Numbered from the stretch's first letter, positions 41,591-51,090 are shown. The stretch is DNA of 64,000 bases from Sporosarcina ureae (GCF_002082015.1 NZ_CP015109.1:932001-996000), one strand, 5' to 3'. Numbers and translations are program-made. Notes: generated from the sequence alone by a model not told the origin.

Positions 41591-42736
41591 TCAAAGTCCC
41601 ATATTCTTCGCGATAATCACTTTCATAATTTCATTTGTCCCCGCATAAATCGAATTAACTGCCACATCGCGATACCTTCTAGCGATTTCGTATTCTTCCA
41701 TATAGCCGTAGCCACCATGAAATTGCATACACTGAATCGCCACGTCTTGTGCCAAATCACTCGTCCACCATTTCGCCATCGATACTTCATCTACAACGTT
41801 TTTGCCTTGCATATGCTCGATAATTAAACGATCAACAAATGTTTGACCAATCGTTGCCTTCGTTTGCATCTCTGCCATTTTAAATTGCGTATTTTGGAAA
41901 TCACCGATCCGCTTGCCGAAAGCCTGTCGCTCTTTTACATACGCTAACGTAATATCTAGCATCTTCTGCACAGAAGCTACACTTTGAATGGAGCACATTA
42001 AGCGTTCTTGCTGTAATTTCTCCATCAAGTAGTAGAAGCCTTTCCCTTCCTCACCCAGAAGGTTTTCTGCCGGAACCGATACATCCTCAAAAATCAATTC
42101 ACTCGTGTCATTCGCATGCTGCCCTACTTTATTGAGCTTCTTCCCTTTTGTAAATCCAGGCATTCCTTTTTCCACTACGAGTAAGCTAATGCCTTTATGG
42201 GCAGGTGATACGGTAGGATCCGTTTTACAGACGACAATGACGAAGTCGGCAGAAGAACCATTCGTGATGAATGTCTTTTCCCCATTCATAATGTAACGGT
42301 CTCCCTTTCTTATCGCAGTCGTCCGCACTGCAGCAAGATCGGAACCTGTGCCTGGTTCCGTCATGGCAATGGCACTAATCATATCTCCTGTTACAGCTTG
42401 CGTGAGCCAACGTTCTTTCTGTTCATCCGAACCATACGATTGTATATAAGGGATGACAATATCATTATGCAATCCAATTCCACCGATGCCGCTTGCCACT
42501 TTTTCAAACTCTTCACTAATGACGACAGCATAGCCGAAATCCGCACCAATCCCGCCATATTTTTCTTCAACTGATGGTGCGATCAACCCTTGGGCGGCAG
42601 CTTTCTTCCAAAATGAACGGGGCACTTGCTGTTCTTTCTCCCATTCATCAATAAAAGGTACGGCTTCTTTCTGTAAAAATTTCCGCACTGATTTTCGGAG
42701 CTGTTCATGCTCTTCCGTCATAAATGGTCTCTTCAT
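41591..42736 (-). CDS. acyl-CoA dehydrogenase, LCAD/IVD-like
   Basis: A 381-residue flavoenzyme introducing the alpha-beta double bond in acyl-CoA. Signature segments: AMTEPGTGSDLAAVRTTA, GEKTFITNGSSADFVIVV, VGQHANDTSELIFEDV, RQAFGKRIGDFQNTQFKMAEM, QCMQFHGGYGYMEEYEIARRYRD and IYAGTNEIMKVIIAKNMGL. The usual catalytic Glu in 'YEGT' is Ala here (YAGT), as in long-chain and isovaleryl-CoA dehydrogenases, which take the base from another helix; this suggests branched or long acyl substrates. Last gene of the TetR-led operon. Confidence 0.9.
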   Translation of the reverse strand: MKRPFMTEEHEQLRKSVRKFLQKEAVPFIDEWEKEQQVPRSFWKKAAAQGLIAPSVEEKYGGIGADFGYAVVISEEFEKVASGIGGIGLHNDIVIPYIQSYGSDEQKERWLTQAVTGDMISAIAMTEPGTGSDLAAVRTTAIRKGDRYIMNGEKTFITNGSSADFVIVVCKTDPTVSPAHKGISLLVVEKGMPGFTKGKKLNKVGQHANDTSELIFEDVSVPAENLLGEEGKGFYYLMEKLQQERLMCSIQSVASVQKMLDITLAYVKERQAFGKRIGDFQNTQFKMAEMQTKATIGQTFVDRLIIEHMQGKNVVDEVSMAKWWTSDLAQDVAIQCMQFHGGYGYMEEYEIARRYRDVAVNSIYAGTNEIMKVIIAKNMGL

Positions 42737-42770
42737 GTATCCGTCACTCCTTTACTTCTCGTTTCTATTT

Positions 42771-44315
42771 TCATGCGTGTGGATTAACTGCTTGATTAGA
42801 AACCAGTGCTTCCCGAATGCGATATTTCAATACTTTCCCTGATGCATTGCGTGGTATTTCTTGTTCTTCGATAAATTCAACTGGCACTTTATAATCCGCT
42901 AAATGAGTTTTACAGAAAGCTTTTAACTCTGCGTAGTCGAGCTTCTCATCTTTCTTCGCTACTACGATTGCGACTACTTTCTCTCCCCAAACCGGATCAG
43001 GTAAGCCTACGACCGTTGAGTCTAGTAACTGAGGATGTCTGTATAGCGCTTGTTCCACTTCGGTTGAGTAGACATTCTCTCCGCCAGACACGATCATATC
43101 TTTCTTCCTATCCACTAATGTCACGAAGCCATCTTCATCGATGGTCGCCAAATCGCCAGTATAGAGCCAACCGTTTCGGATCGCTTTTGCCGTTTCTTCG
43201 GGCTTATTATAATAGCCTTTCATAACCATCTCACTTTGGATAATAAATTCCCCTACTTCACCAGGCAGTATATCCTCTCCATGGTCATCGACAACACGAA
43301 TTTCCGTATTCAGCGAAGCTTTTCCTCCCGTACCGATCTTTTCTTTATGATCTTCAGGAAGAAGAAAAGCACCTCCACCCGGTCCTCCTTCTGTCTGACC
43401 ACACATATTGTAAAACTGATCTGTGCTAAAAAGTTCCATAACTTTTTCTAGCAAAGCGACAGGCATCGGCGCTGCCCCATATCCGCAACGTGTAACCGAT
43501 GAAAGATCATATTGCTGTTTGTTTGGAACTTGCAGCAAAAAATTATACATTGTCGGTACGCCAAAGAACAAACTAATTTTATAGTGATCGATCGCTTGTA
43601 ATATTTTTTGAGGTTCGAAGTTTTGATGCACAACTTGTGTACAGCCTAAATAAATTCCTGGTACAAGAAATAAATTCAATTGGGCTGAATGAAACAACGG
43701 TGCTGCATGAAGCAATATGTCATCAGGATGGATTTTGAGGATAAAAGAGGTGTTGAACGCTACATGAAGTACGCGGTGATGATCAAATAACGCGCCTTTT
43801 GGATAGCCAGTAGTGCCGGATGTATACAATATCTCTGCGTCATCCGCTTCATCTACAGAGAGTTCAGGATCATCTGTGCGATCTTGTAAAACGCTTTGAT
43901 ACAGCACTTGGTCATGTAGTGCTGTCGTGCCCGTTGTGATTTTCACAACAACCTTACTGTTCCCTGCTGTTGCTTGATCGATCAACGTAGCATACTCTTC
44001 ATCGAACAGCACAACACTTGTATCGCTGTCATCCAAAATATACGACACTTCAGTAGCCGTTAAGCGGAAATTCACAGGTACCGTAATCGCGCCGGCTTTC
44101 AAAATGGCATAGTAAACAATGATAAATTTATCTGAGTTTTTCATCATGAGCGCGACTTTGTCACCTTTTTTCACACCACGTTGAATCAGGCCATGAGACA
44201 GCTTATTCACTTCTTGATTGAGCTCATGATACGTATAACTTCGATCCTCATAAATAACTGCCGTTTTCTCAGGTATTCTGCGCGCGTTACGGGAAAGTGA
44301 TAATCCAATATCCAT
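42771..44315 (-). CDS. acyl-CoA synthetase (AMP-forming) of the acyl-CoA operon
   Basis: A 514-residue ANL-family CoA ligase: EILYTSGTTGYPKGALFDHH, APLFHSAQLNLFL, FYNMCGQTEGGPGG, NGWLYTGDLATIDEDGFV, DRKKDMIVSGGENVYSTEVE, and IPRNASGKVLKYRIR with the C-terminal Lys. It is more divergent from the ligase at 19.4 kb than paralogy within a pathway would suggest. Together with the adjoining acyl-CoA dehydrogenase, racemase-like protein and thiolase it probably primes the operon's substrate. Confidence 0.88.
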   Translation of the reverse strand: MDIGLSLSRNARRIPEKTAVIYEDRSYTYHELNQEVNKLSHGLIQRGVKKGDKVALMMKNSDKFIIVYYAILKAGAITVPVNFRLTATEVSYILDDSDTSVVLFDEEYATLIDQATAGNSKVVVKITTGTTALHDQVLYQSVLQDRTDDPELSVDEADDAEILYTSGTTGYPKGALFDHHRVLHVAFNTSFILKIHPDDILLHAAPLFHSAQLNLFLVPGIYLGCTQVVHQNFEPQKILQAIDHYKISLFFGVPTMYNFLLQVPNKQQYDLSSVTRCGYGAAPMPVALLEKVMELFSTDQFYNMCGQTEGGPGGGAFLLPEDHKEKIGTGGKASLNTEIRVVDDHGEDILPGEVGEFIIQSEMVMKGYYNKPEETAKAIRNGWLYTGDLATIDEDGFVTLVDRKKDMIVSGGENVYSTEVEQALYRHPQLLDSTVVGLPDPVWGEKVVAIVVAKKDEKLDYAELKAFCKTHLADYKVPVEFIEEQEIPRNASGKVLKYRIREALVSNQAVNPHA

Positions 44316-44353
44316 TATTGTTGTCCCCTTTCTCTCATTAAACTTCCTCTGTT

Positions 44354-45478
44354 CTAGTGCTTCTGAAAGATAGTTTCTGTATGTTCACCTAGACTTGGAG
44401 CAGCGCCTGTAATTTTTGCGGGTGTTCGCGATAGTTTAATAGGCGTGTTGACATGCTGGATTACGCCAAGTTCGGGATCATCTATTTCCTGAATCATGCC
44501 ACGCGCTTTTACGTGCGGATCATTTACCATTTCATCAAATGAAAGAATAGGTGATACACACGCCTGGATCGTTTCAAAAATCTCCATCCAATTCTCGCTT
44601 GTTTTCTGCAGTAAAATTTCCTGAATTTCTTTTTTCATTTGCGTCTGCACATCGATTGGAGCACGTATCTTTGCGATGAATTCTTCTTTTCCAATCACCT
44701 GGCAAAATTCTTTCCAAAATTTTGGTTCAAGCGCACCGACAGACAACCATCTTTGATCCTTCGTTTCGTAGACTGCATAGCAAGCAAGCTTTCCACTTAA
44801 ATCCAATTCGCCCCTTTTTGCTTGTTTTCGGGATGCAAGATAGTTCGGGAAGAAGGTTGGCATCCAAGAGATCGCCCCGTCCAACATTGAAATATCCACC
44901 ATCTGGCCTTTGCCTGTCTTCTGTCTTTCAAACAATGCAAGCAAAATCCCCATCGCTGCGGGATAGGCTCCGCCACCAATATCCGCAATTTGCGTTGCAG
45001 GAATTTGTGGCGCACCATTTGGTTCTCCCATCATATTCAGCAATCCAGCATAACCGATAAAATTCACGTCATGTCCCGGCATCTCGGCGTACGGACCGTC
45101 TTGGCCGTACCCCGTGATCGCGCAATACACTAGACCTGGGTTGATTTCATTCAACGTTTCATAATCCAGCCCCAAACGCTTCATCACGCCTGGTCGAAAT
45201 GACTCAATCACCACGTCCGAATCTTTCACAAGCTGTAAGAACTTTGCTTGATCTTCCGCCGTCTTCAAATTAAGACAAATACTTTTCTTACTACGATTCA
45301 ATGAATGAAACATCGCACTATCTTTCCCTATTTTCGGGTATTCCGCTCGCGCATAATCCCCCATCGTAGGCTCTTCTACTTTAATCACTTCGGCACCAAA
45401 ATCAGCTAGAATCATCGAACAGTAAGGTCCCGGTAATAAGCGAGATAAATCCAGCACCCGAATGGCGTCTAATGGCAA
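44354..45478 (-). CDS. family III CoA-transferase fold protein, alpha-methylacyl-CoA racemase type
   Basis: A 374-residue CaiB/BaiF-fold protein. LDAIRVLDLSRLLPGPYCSMILADFGAEVIKVE is the family N-terminus and VVIESFRPGVMKRLGLDYETL follows. MPGHDVNFIGYAG has the His and the GHDxN(F/Y) context typical of alpha-methylacyl-CoA racemases rather than CoA-transferases (which have an Asp nucleophile in a different setting). The operon context of ligase, acyl-CoA dehydrogenase, SDR and thiolase fits epimerisation of 2-methyl-branched acyl-CoAs so that one stereoisomer can enter beta-oxidation. Transferase activity cannot be ruled out. Confidence 0.78.
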   Translation of the reverse strand: MPLDAIRVLDLSRLLPGPYCSMILADFGAEVIKVEEPTMGDYARAEYPKIGKDSAMFHSLNRSKKSICLNLKTAEDQAKFLQLVKDSDVVIESFRPGVMKRLGLDYETLNEINPGLVYCAITGYGQDGPYAEMPGHDVNFIGYAGLLNMMGEPNGAPQIPATQIADIGGGAYPAAMGILLALFERQKTGKGQMVDISMLDGAISWMPTFFPNYLASRKQAKRGELDLSGKLACYAVYETKDQRWLSVGALEPKFWKEFCQVIGKEEFIAKIRAPIDVQTQMKKEIQEILLQKTSENWMEIFETIQACVSPILSFDEMVNDPHVKARGMIQEIDDPELGVIQHVNTPIKLSRTPAKITGAAPSLGEHTETIFQKH

Positions 45479-45520
45479 TGAAATCTCTCCTTTCTACACC
45501 TCTATTAACGTGATGGGTAG

Positions 45521-46672
45521 TTACTCCAACCTTTCCAAAATGGTCGCATTGGCCATGCCGTGCCCTTCACACATAGTCTGCAAACCATAGCGTCCGCCTG
45601 TTCTTTCCAGTTCGTTCATCATCGTAATCATCAAACGTCCGCCGCTTGCACCGAGTGGATGGCCGAGAGCGATAGCCCCCCCATTTGGATTCAGCTTTTC
45701 TGGATCTACACCTGTTTCTTTTAACCAAGCGAGCGTCACAACAGAAAACGCTTCGTTTACTTCAAACACATCTATATCATCCAGAGTCAGTCCCGACTTC
45801 TCTAATGCTTTTTGTGTAGCAGGTATTGGACCCGTTAACATGAGTGTTGGGTCGGAACCTACGACTACACGCGTGAGCACTTTAAACTTCGGCTTCAATC
45901 CAAGCTCTTCAGCTTTTTCCCGCGACATCAGCAAAATCGCATTGGCTCCGTCGCTAATTTGACTGGAGTTTCCTGCCGTCACATCACCGTTTTCTCTAAA
46001 AGGAGTTTTCAACGTGCCCAACTTCTCCATCGTCGTGTCTTCTCTCGGTCCTTCATCATCTTTCACAGTCATCTTCGTACCGTCAGGAAGCGTGACTTCA
46101 ATTGGCATGATTTCGTTATCAAACCTACCTTCCTTTCGAGCAGCGACAGCTTTCTCATTGCTTCGTAGCGAGTAGCGATCCATTTCTTCTCTAGAGATCT
46201 CCCATTTCTCAGCAATTCTTTCAGCCGATTCACCTTGGTGGACCATTTCATATTTCGATGTAACTTCTTCACTGAATGTAACATCTAGTCGATTACTACC
46301 CATCGGTACGCGAGACATACTCTCCACGCCCCCTGCAACGACTACATCCATATCGCCGCTAATAATCGCTTGCGCCGCAAAATGTACAGCCTGTTGACTT
46401 GACCCACACTGTCTATCTATCGTGGTCCCTGGTACTTCAACTGGATATCCAGCTTGCAGAGCTGCGACGCGTGCGATATCGAACGATTGCTCCCCTACTT
46501 GCGACACACAACCGAAAATTACGTCTTCTACTAATCCAGCATCGATTCCAGCTCGTTTGATTACTTCTGCCAGCGGCTTAGCTGCCAAATCTTCAGCCCG
46601 CACGGTACTCAATACACCATTTCTTTTTCCTACTGGCGTTCTTACCCACTCCACAATTACTGCTTCTCTCAT
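45521..46672 (-). CDS. thiolase (acetyl-CoA C-acyltransferase)
   Basis: A 383-residue degradative-type thiolase. Nucleophilic Cys in TTIDRQCGSSQQAVHFAAQ (~residue 88), active-site His in GGAIALGHPLGASGGRLM, second Cys in MCEGHGMANATI. NEAFSVVTLAWL is the acyl-CoA-facing segment. It cleaves 3-ketoacyl-CoA. In the operon it follows the SDR by 80 bases and precedes the racemase-like gene by 41. Confidence 0.92.
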   Translation of the reverse strand: MREAVIVEWVRTPVGKRNGVLSTVRAEDLAAKPLAEVIKRAGIDAGLVEDVIFGCVSQVGEQSFDIARVAALQAGYPVEVPGTTIDRQCGSSQQAVHFAAQAIISGDMDVVVAGGVESMSRVPMGSNRLDVTFSEEVTSKYEMVHQGESAERIAEKWEISREEMDRYSLRSNEKAVAARKEGRFDNEIMPIEVTLPDGTKMTVKDDEGPREDTTMEKLGTLKTPFRENGDVTAGNSSQISDGANAILLMSREKAEELGLKPKFKVLTRVVVGSDPTLMLTGPIPATQKALEKSGLTLDDIDVFEVNEAFSVVTLAWLKETGVDPEKLNPNGGAIALGHPLGASGGRLMITMMNELERTGGRYGLQTMCEGHGMANATILERLE

Positions 46673-46753
46673 GTCGATCCCTCTTCCTTCAATATATTTG
46701 TAAACCCTTACATTTCATTAAATACGAGCAGGTCAGTCTTTACGCATAACGCC

Positions 46754-47524
46754 TTACTTAGGCTGCATGCGGACTGCACCATCGAGGCGAATTGTTTCCC
46801 CATTTAGCATCGTATTTTCGAAGATACCTTTTACTAGTTGCGCATACTCTTCGGGATAGCCTAGTCGCGAAGGGAAAGGTACCATCGCCCCAAGTGATTC
46901 TTTAGCTTTCTCTGGCAATGAAGCGAACATTGGTGTTTCGAACAAACCCGGTGCGATGGTCATCACGCGAATTCCTTCAGATGCTAAGTCTCTCGCAAGC
47001 GGTAATGTCATACTGACGATCCCGCCTTTCGATGCTGCATACGCTACCTGGCCAATCTGTCCGTCAAATGCCGCCACAGATGCCGTATTCACAATAACTC
47101 CTTTTTCTCCTTTATCATTCGGTTCATTCTTCGCCATATGTTCGGTAGCGAGCCGGATCGTATTAAACGTTCCAATCAAATTAATCTGAATGACTTTACT
47201 GAAGTTCTCAAAGTTATGTGCACCTTTTCTGCCGCTGTACGTTTTCTCCGCAACACCAATTCCCGCACAATTGACGACTGCATTAATTTTGCCAAAAGTA
47301 CTCACGGCATGATCTAACGCTGCTTGAACACTTTCTACGCTAGTGACATCTGTCTTTACAAATGTCGCATGATCGCCAAGCTCCTTCACCAACTTATTCC
47401 CTCGATCTTCCTGCAAATCAAAAATCGTAACGTTTCCGCCAGACGCGACGATCTCTCTTGCTGTCGCTTCGCCTAGTCCTGATGCGCCTCCTGTAATAAC
47501 CGCTGATACGTGATCCATCTTCAT
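46754..47524 (-). CDS. SDR 3-hydroxyacyl-CoA dehydrogenase (17beta-HSD10-like)
   Basis: A 256-residue short-chain dehydrogenase. Cofactor motif [15 protein letters not shown], an acidic residue after strand 2 (TIFDLQ, so NAD), NCAGIG, catalytic Ser in [14 protein letters not shown], and YAASKGG (YxxxK). The pattern matches the type II 3-hydroxyacyl-CoA dehydrogenases (HADH2/17beta-HSD10-like), which act on branched and steroidal substrates as well as acyl-CoA. Its operon partners fit the third step of beta-oxidation. No enoyl-CoA hydratase is encoded in this operon. Confidence 0.86.
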   Translation of the reverse strand: MKMDHVSAVITGGASGLGEATAREIVASGGNVTIFDLQEDRGNKLVKELGDHATFVKTDVTSVESVQAALDHAVSTFGKINAVVNCAGIGVAEKTYSGRKGAHNFENFSKVIQINLIGTFNTIRLATEHMAKNEPNDKGEKGVIVNTASVAAFDGQIGQVAYAASKGGIVSMTLPLARDLASEGIRVMTIAPGLFETPMFASLPEKAKESLGAMVPFPSRLGYPEEYAQLVKGIFENTMLNGETIRLDGAVRMQPK

Positions 47525-47564
47525 AATATATTCTCTCCCTTTCTCGTCTTAAGGATTTACGATA

Positions 47565-48149
47565 TTAGACTAAGATCTTCAATAAATAATCGGCAATCGA
47601 ATTGGCTAACTCTTGTATACTTTTACTACCTTTTGGAGAATACCAAATCACCACATTATTCATGGCACCTAGGATAATATTATTCACAATATTACTATCT
47701 ACATTTGCAAAACTACCATCCTCAATCCCTTGTTTAATCAGTCCATCCATGCAATCACTGTATTCATTTCGTAGACGTATGATTTCCTGTAAATGCTCTC
47801 CTACGAAAACTTGATCCGGCTTAGCACCAATAAAGAAGTCCGTTCTTTCTGTAATGACATATTCCATATGGACGATCATAGCCTTCCGAAGCTTCGCTAT
47901 GGAAGTAAGTTCTTCCGCTAACACTTCGTTAAGTTGCTCGATACTTTGTTCTAGAAGTATTTTGTGACTTTCATACACTAGTGCTTCTTTATCTTTAAAA
48001 TAATAGTAAACGGAACCCTTCGTCATGAGTAACTTCGCTGCAATATCTTCCATTGTCGTGGCATGATATCCTTTTTCCGCAATCACACTCATAGCCGATT
48101 GCCGAATCTCTTCTTTTTTCTTTTCCACTTTCTTCTCTCGTAATGACAT
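47565..48149 (-). CDS. TetR family transcriptional regulator
   Basis: A 194-residue regulator. ATG at 48149 gives MSLREKKVEKKKEEIRQSAMSVIAEKGYHATTMEDIAAKLLMTKGSVYYYFKDKEALVY, a textbook TetR helix-turn-helix at residues ~12-55; the C-terminal domain would bind the ligand, probably an acyl-CoA. It is the first gene of the acyl-CoA operon, 41 bases from the SDR. Its promoter is overlapped by a palindrome (see operator), consistent with autoregulation, as for FadR/PsrA-type repressors of fatty acid degradation. Confidence 0.88.
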   Translation of the reverse strand: MSLREKKVEKKKEEIRQSAMSVIAEKGYHATTMEDIAAKLLMTKGSVYYYFKDKEALVYESHKILLEQSIEQLNEVLAEELTSIAKLRKAMIVHMEYVITERTDFFIGAKPDQVFVGEHLQEIIRLRNEYSDCMDGLIKQGIEDGSFANVDSNIVNNIILGAMNNVVIWYSPKGSKSIQELANSIADYLLKILV

Positions 48150-48191
48150 GAATTTCTCACTTCCTTCACATTGCCGCATCTCGTTGTGTTT

Positions 48192-48219
48192 ACATTCTAA
48201 GTTTTCAGAATTTGAATGT
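48192..48219. promoter_or_regulatory. candidate TetR operator
   Basis: 28-base inverted repeat with outer arms ACATTC / GAATGT covering the spacer and -10 of the TetR promoter. Confidence 0.5.
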
Positions 48220-48222
48220 CAA
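48194..48222 (-). promoter_or_regulatory. sigma-A promoter of the TetR/acyl-CoA operon
   Basis: On the minus strand TTGACA, exactly 17 bases, TAGAAT, about 45 bases before the TetR ATG. Confidence 0.75.
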
Positions 48223-48442
48223 GTCAAATTTTAACGATTGGGTATTCATGTTGATAGTTATGTATGGGAAGCTACTAGGTTGCGCAAGAGATGTTCATCC
48301 TTTAGGATTCTATATTTCCGTACTATGTAATACAATTGGAGTGGTAACTCTAATTGTCAGAGTAGTCTATAAACACAGTATTTTACTGTGATATTTGTGA
48401 TAAGATGAATATAGAAAAACAGTAAATTAGAGGGGGGTCTTG

Positions 48443-49006
48443 ATGCAGGGATATATTGCTGTTACAACCATTACACTATTAATCATACTAGTAATTATTC
48501 GGTCGATTCAATTAAAGAAATTCGGCATTAATGTATTTAAATTTGGTCACATGGACAAAAAAGATTTCATTATACCGCCCTTTGCGTTGCTGTTGTTATA
48601 TCTAATCACTTCAAACGCTTTCAATTTACCAAGGCTGGGGAAAGAACTTTTTACCAATGGCATTGTGGGTTGGATTGGTGTCGCCTTTTGCTTCGCTGGG
48701 CTTTTGCTATTCCTTTACAGCTTAATTTCATTTGGGAAAAGCTTTAGGGTAGGCATTGATGAAGAGTACCCAGGCACATTGATTACTACCGGTGCTTTTT
48801 CCATCAGTCGAAATCCGATATATACTGCTTTTGGGATGGTCTTATGCGGTGAATTCCTCATTTATCCCAATTGGATCCTATTAGTATATTTAATTTTAGC
48901 TTTTTGGTTATTTAATCGACAAGTACGACTCGAAGAACAATCGTTAGTAAAAATTTATGGGGAAGAGTACGTACAATACTGCCAAAATGTTCGCCGATAC
49001 ATATAA
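48443..49006 (+). CDS. isoprenylcysteine carboxyl methyltransferase-like membrane protein
   Basis: A 187-residue protein with about five membrane spans and the ICMT/PEMT signature: SFRVGIDEEYPGTLITTGAFSISRNPIYTAFGMVLCGEFL and EEQSLVKIYGEEYVQYCQNVRRYI, the S-adenosylmethionine-binding loop and C-terminal GxxYxxYxxxVxRY. In bacteria these enzymes methylate unidentified lipids or small molecules. ATG 48443 lies 5 bases after GGGGGG. The following 58-residue gene is 26 bases downstream. Confidence 0.82.
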   Translation: MQGYIAVTTITLLIILVIIRSIQLKKFGINVFKFGHMDKKDFIIPPFALLLLYLITSNAFNLPRLGKELFTNGIVGWIGVAFCFAGLLLFLYSLISFGKSFRVGIDEEYPGTLITTGAFSISRNPIYTAFGMVLCGEFLIYPNWILLVYLILAFWLFNRQVRLEEQSLVKIYGEEYVQYCQNVRRYI

Positions 49007-49032
49007 CTAGTATCAAAAAAGGAGCGTGCAAA

Positions 49033-49209
49033 ATGAAAAAATATCAGAAACGCACTGTATATATTTCAATTGTCGCACTTGGTTTCTTCTTAGTATTATC
49101 TCTACTTACACAGCAATGGGGTTTCTTTTTATGGAGTCTATTACCTGTTTTCATCGTGTTGTTGACTACGTTTTCCACAAAGTTTGACAAAAGAGATCAT
49201 GAGAAATAA
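49033..49209 (+). CDS. 58-residue two-span membrane protein
   Basis: ATG after GGAGCG; product begins MKKYQKRTVYISIVALGFFLV and includes GFFLWSLLPVFIVLLTTF before a charged end (KFDKRDHEK). Probably co-transcribed with the methyltransferase-like gene. Function unknown. Confidence 0.55.
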   Translation: MKKYQKRTVYISIVALGFFLVLSLLTQQWGFFLWSLLPVFIVLLTTFSTKFDKRDHEK

Positions 49210-49296
49210 ATAGGTGTATGTTGTCGTAATATGTGTCTTTTTAAAAAATCCGTTGCTGGCTTGCGTTGAAGCTAATTCAAAGGAAAAATAATAAAT

Positions 49297-49347
49297 GAGG
49301 TACCAGGTTCCGATACAATTCTAAATTGTATCGGAACCTGGTACCTC
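49297..49347. repeat. palindromic repeat, copy 1 (variant)
   Basis: Perfect 24-bp inverted repeat with a 3-base loop, ends GAGGTACCAGG / CCTGGTACCTC. Its inner arms differ from the common form (TTCCGATACAATT in place of TCCCCACACAATT), but both arms changed together. Confidence 0.8.
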
Positions 49348-49379
49348 AGGAAAAATTTCAATCAATATATAGTTACTTT

Positions 49380-50066
49380 CTACTTATCTAAATTCTCAAT
49401 AGCATAATTAGCTTCTTCTTGTGTAAACTTTTCACCGTATGAAGAAGTCAACTGATCTCTTATTCCTTCAGGTGACATACTCATCGTTTCTTGATACGTC
49501 TTCGCTTTTGCTAGGGCATTTTCATTATAATCAGCTTGTAGATTTTCCATTGCGTACTGGGCTTCTTCGTCAGTAAACTTTTCTCCATTTTCAGAAGTGA
49601 GTTGTTCATGTATGCCTTGTTTTGACATATGCATAGTGTCTGAATAGGTTTCAGCCTTTTTCAAAGCATTTGCCTTCCAATCAAACTCAAGACGGCTCAT
49701 TGCATATTCTGCTGCTTCAGCTGAGAACTTTTCTCCATATTCTGAAGTTAATTGTTCAGATATAGCTTGTTTAGACATATTCATCGTTTTAGCATACGTT
49801 TCTGCCTTTTTCAAAGCGGATTTATGTTCACTCGGAACATCATCCTCTACCGGCTTCTCTTCTTCTACTGGTTCAAAAGTTTCTGTCTCTTCCTTTTTCA
49901 GATCATCCTGTACTGGCTCAGAAGCAACCGGCTTAGTCTCCTCTTGGCCTGCCACCTCATTGTCCTCATCGCTACTGTTGACAGCAGATAGAATAATGAC
50001 AATTGCGATCAACCAAACCCACCACTTTTTATAAAATGGCTTTTTCTTTTTTTGATTTTCTTCCAT
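49380..50066 (-). CDS. membrane-anchored protein with three Ltp-family repeats
   Basis: A 228-residue protein: short basic tail, transmembrane helix (~15-30, WWVWLIAIVIILSAV), an acidic Glu/Pro-rich spacer (30-80), then three ~45-residue repeats of the host-cell surface-exposed lipoprotein (Ltp) family: ALKKAETYAKTMNMSKQAISEQLTSEYGEKFS, ALKKAETYSDTMHMSKQGIHEQLTSENGEKFT, ALAKAKTYQETMSMSPEGIRDQLTSSYGEKFT. Each ends in a YAM/YAI motif. The anchor has no Cys, so it is not a lipoprotein despite the family name. In streptococcal phage TP-J34, Ltp blocks phage DNA injection; a chromosomal role is not established. Start at the ATG 6 bases after GGGGGA. Confidence 0.8.
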   Translation of the reverse strand: MEENQKKKKPFYKKWWVWLIAIVIILSAVNSSDEDNEVAGQEETKPVASEPVQDDLKKEETETFEPVEEEKPVEDDVPSEHKSALKKAETYAKTMNMSKQAISEQLTSEYGEKFSAEAAEYAMSRLEFDWKANALKKAETYSDTMHMSKQGIHEQLTSENGEKFTDEEAQYAMENLQADYNENALAKAKTYQETMSMSPEGIRDQLTSSYGEKFTQEEANYAIENLDK

Positions 50067-50180
50067 TTCCATTCCCCCATTCAATGATCTCGATTTCGCC
50101 GTATAGACGGCAAATGCTCAAAAAAGTTTCAAAGTATATTAATTTAATTGTAAGTATCAATTTCCGGTACTACTCTGAAT

Positions 50181-50230
50181 AAAAAAGCACCAGATCCTCA
50201 AACAATTTAGCATTGTCGAGAATCTGATGC
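50181..50230 (-). terminator. intrinsic terminator of the YdjM-like gene
   Basis: Imperfect stem GCATCAGATTCTC / GAGGATCTGGTGC with T7 on the minus strand. Confidence 0.55.
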
Positions 50231-50264
50231 CTATTACCATCTAGTATTCAATAGTTTTACATAC

Positions 50265-50317
50265 CCACCCCAGACACAATTCCGAATTGTTTTTGAATTG
50301 TGTCGGGACCTGGTACC
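50265..50317. repeat. palindromic repeat, copy 2 (left end degenerate)
   Basis: ACACAATTC and GAATTGTGTCGGGACCTGG mark the right side; left side is shortened. Confidence 0.7.
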
Positions 50318-50337
50318 AAAACAAACCGTGTCACACC

Positions 50338-50979
50338 CTAAAACTCCCGATTCCACAAAGGCATAAACCATTTAACTCCCCGCCGATTAACGGGAAGAAC
50401 CTTCATATCCGCAAGCAAATGACTAACATATCCCGCAATTCCCGCAGCAACCAAACCGTCAATCGGCCACTCTGCATACAAGTTCTTCAAAATATACGCA
50501 TAGAACACCATCCCCATAATAGAATGCGTATACGACCTATGCGGCAAGAACGACGCAATGATTATATAACTACCAACGAGTAAAATGCCTAGCGACTGGT
50601 CAAGAACAAAGCCGAGAAGCATGACGAGAATACCGGTAATCGTGAGCATCCGTCGTTGTGTGATGATCCGTGAAACAATAAGTAGCAGGAGACCGATACC
50701 GCCATACACATAAATATCTTGGCTCAGTCCCTCTGTAAATACTTGAAAGATGAGCGTCAGTAAAATCACGATGCCAGCGGTCTCCATCAGCCATTTGCTA
50801 ACTTTCTTACTCAGTGTGATACTGTTGCTCGCGAGCCCGTTTGTGTCAAGATCCGGAACTACGCCCGATATTCCACCGACCGCTGCGCCAATCAACGCCG
50901 TCTTGATATCAGGCTGCACAGCGTATCCCGCAACGGCCCCGACTGCTGTACCGATCAATAGATGTGAAGTGCCTTTCAT
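50338..50979 (-). CDS. YdjM-family membrane-bound metal-dependent hydrolase
   Basis: A 213-residue integral membrane protein of the YdjM/LexA-regulated predicted hydrolase family. MKGTSHLLIGTAVGAVAGY, GAAVGGISGVVPDLDTNGLAS (acidic metal site), SFLPHRSYTHSIMGMVFYAYILK (HR..TH motif) and GYVSHLLADMKVLPVNRRGVKWFMPL (SHLLAD) give the conserved His/Asp set. Substrate unknown. Related to E. coli YdjM, a SOS-regulated gene; no SOS box was identified here. Confidence 0.82.
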   Translation of the reverse strand: MKGTSHLLIGTAVGAVAGYAVQPDIKTALIGAAVGGISGVVPDLDTNGLASNSITLSKKVSKWLMETAGIVILLTLIFQVFTEGLSQDIYVYGGIGLLLLIVSRIITQRRMLTITGILVMLLGFVLDQSLGILLVGSYIIIASFLPHRSYTHSIMGMVFYAYILKNLYAEWPIDGLVAAGIAGYVSHLLADMKVLPVNRRGVKWFMPLWNREF

Positions 50980-51090
50980 ATGTAAACCTCTCTAGCTGTA
51001 TAGTGTACGGTCGAATGAAGAACGTACATTCGTTCCGTCGTTTCTAGTATACCGATTGCTGAATGAAATAGGAAACATTCCGTTACGCCA

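Noticed and set aside
50287..50583. Plus-strand frame beginning in repeat copy 2
   Set aside because: Starts in the palindrome and runs antisense to the YdjM-like gene.
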